Below, piece by piece: positions 37,283 through 37,344 of a stretch of 37,344 nt of DNA (the stretch's first letter is position 1; each line of letters starts with the position of its first letter). A program made the translations under genes and the position numbers. A model generated the notes under the pieces. It had not been told where the DNA came from and made no database searches. It saw only the letters and a list, made by a program, of their open reading frames with translations. The stretch is from Gallionellales bacterium RIFCSPLOWO2_02_FULL_57_47 (GTDB taxonomy: Bacteria > Pseudomonadota > Gammaproteobacteria > Burkholderiales > Gallionellaceae), in the NCBI GenBank assembly GCA_001801175.1, contig MGWZ01000056.1, forward strand, positions 1-37,344, given 5' to 3'.

Positions 37283-37344
37283 ATGAGGGTTGAATCTTTG
37301 AAAATTGAGCTTGCCAGCGATGAGAAATATCACCGTGCGCATGG
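37283..37344 (+). CDS. possible start of a plus-strand CDS truncated by window end
   Basis: Open frame MRVESLKIELASDEKYHRAH running off the window; too short to identify. Confidence 0.3.
   Translation, partial: MRVESLKIELASDEKYHRAH

Noticed and set aside
28000-37344. Region considered as an antiphage defence island or prophage
   Set aside because: No nuclease, helicase, phage structural or recombinase genes seen; small metabolic genes with attC-like spacers fit a cassette array better.

Overview
Bacterial chromosomal window, probably a betaproteobacterium of the Nitrosomonadales/Gallionellaceae type (inferred from gene content only). The left two thirds is mostly ordinary. It has the 3' end of a group II intron abutting a thiopurine methyltransferase gene, an MltC-like transglycosylase, ppc, hemC-hemD-hemX-hemY, an ascD-like ferredoxin reductase, an SDR epimerase, an outer-membrane barrel, an Ig-like lipoprotein, an SHP/cytochrome b561/diheme cytochrome c module with one extra unknown protein, a cNMP-GGDEF protein, purU, dbpA and a ybiT-like ABC-F ATPase. 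Two regions stand out. (1) 19.8-22.5 kb: a compact minus-strand operon of a minimal J-domain protein and two (probably three) proteins I do not recognise. (2) 28.0-37.3 kb: a run of small, almost entirely minus-strand accessory genes (three RibD/DHFR-like, two VOC, GNAT, YdeI-like, DUF2784, flavodoxin-like, PPOX, a membrane protein). They are separated by imperfect hairpins that look like degenerate attC sites, plus three copies of a roughly 70-165 bp repeat. No integron integrase is visible, so this looks like the distal part of a chromosomal integron or an integrase-less attC cluster. Other observations include two probable pseudogenes (GIY-YIG-like with an internal stop; flavodoxin-like with a frameshift), several REP-like palindromic elements, and an octamer-like tandem inverted repeat that supplies the HemD C-terminus.
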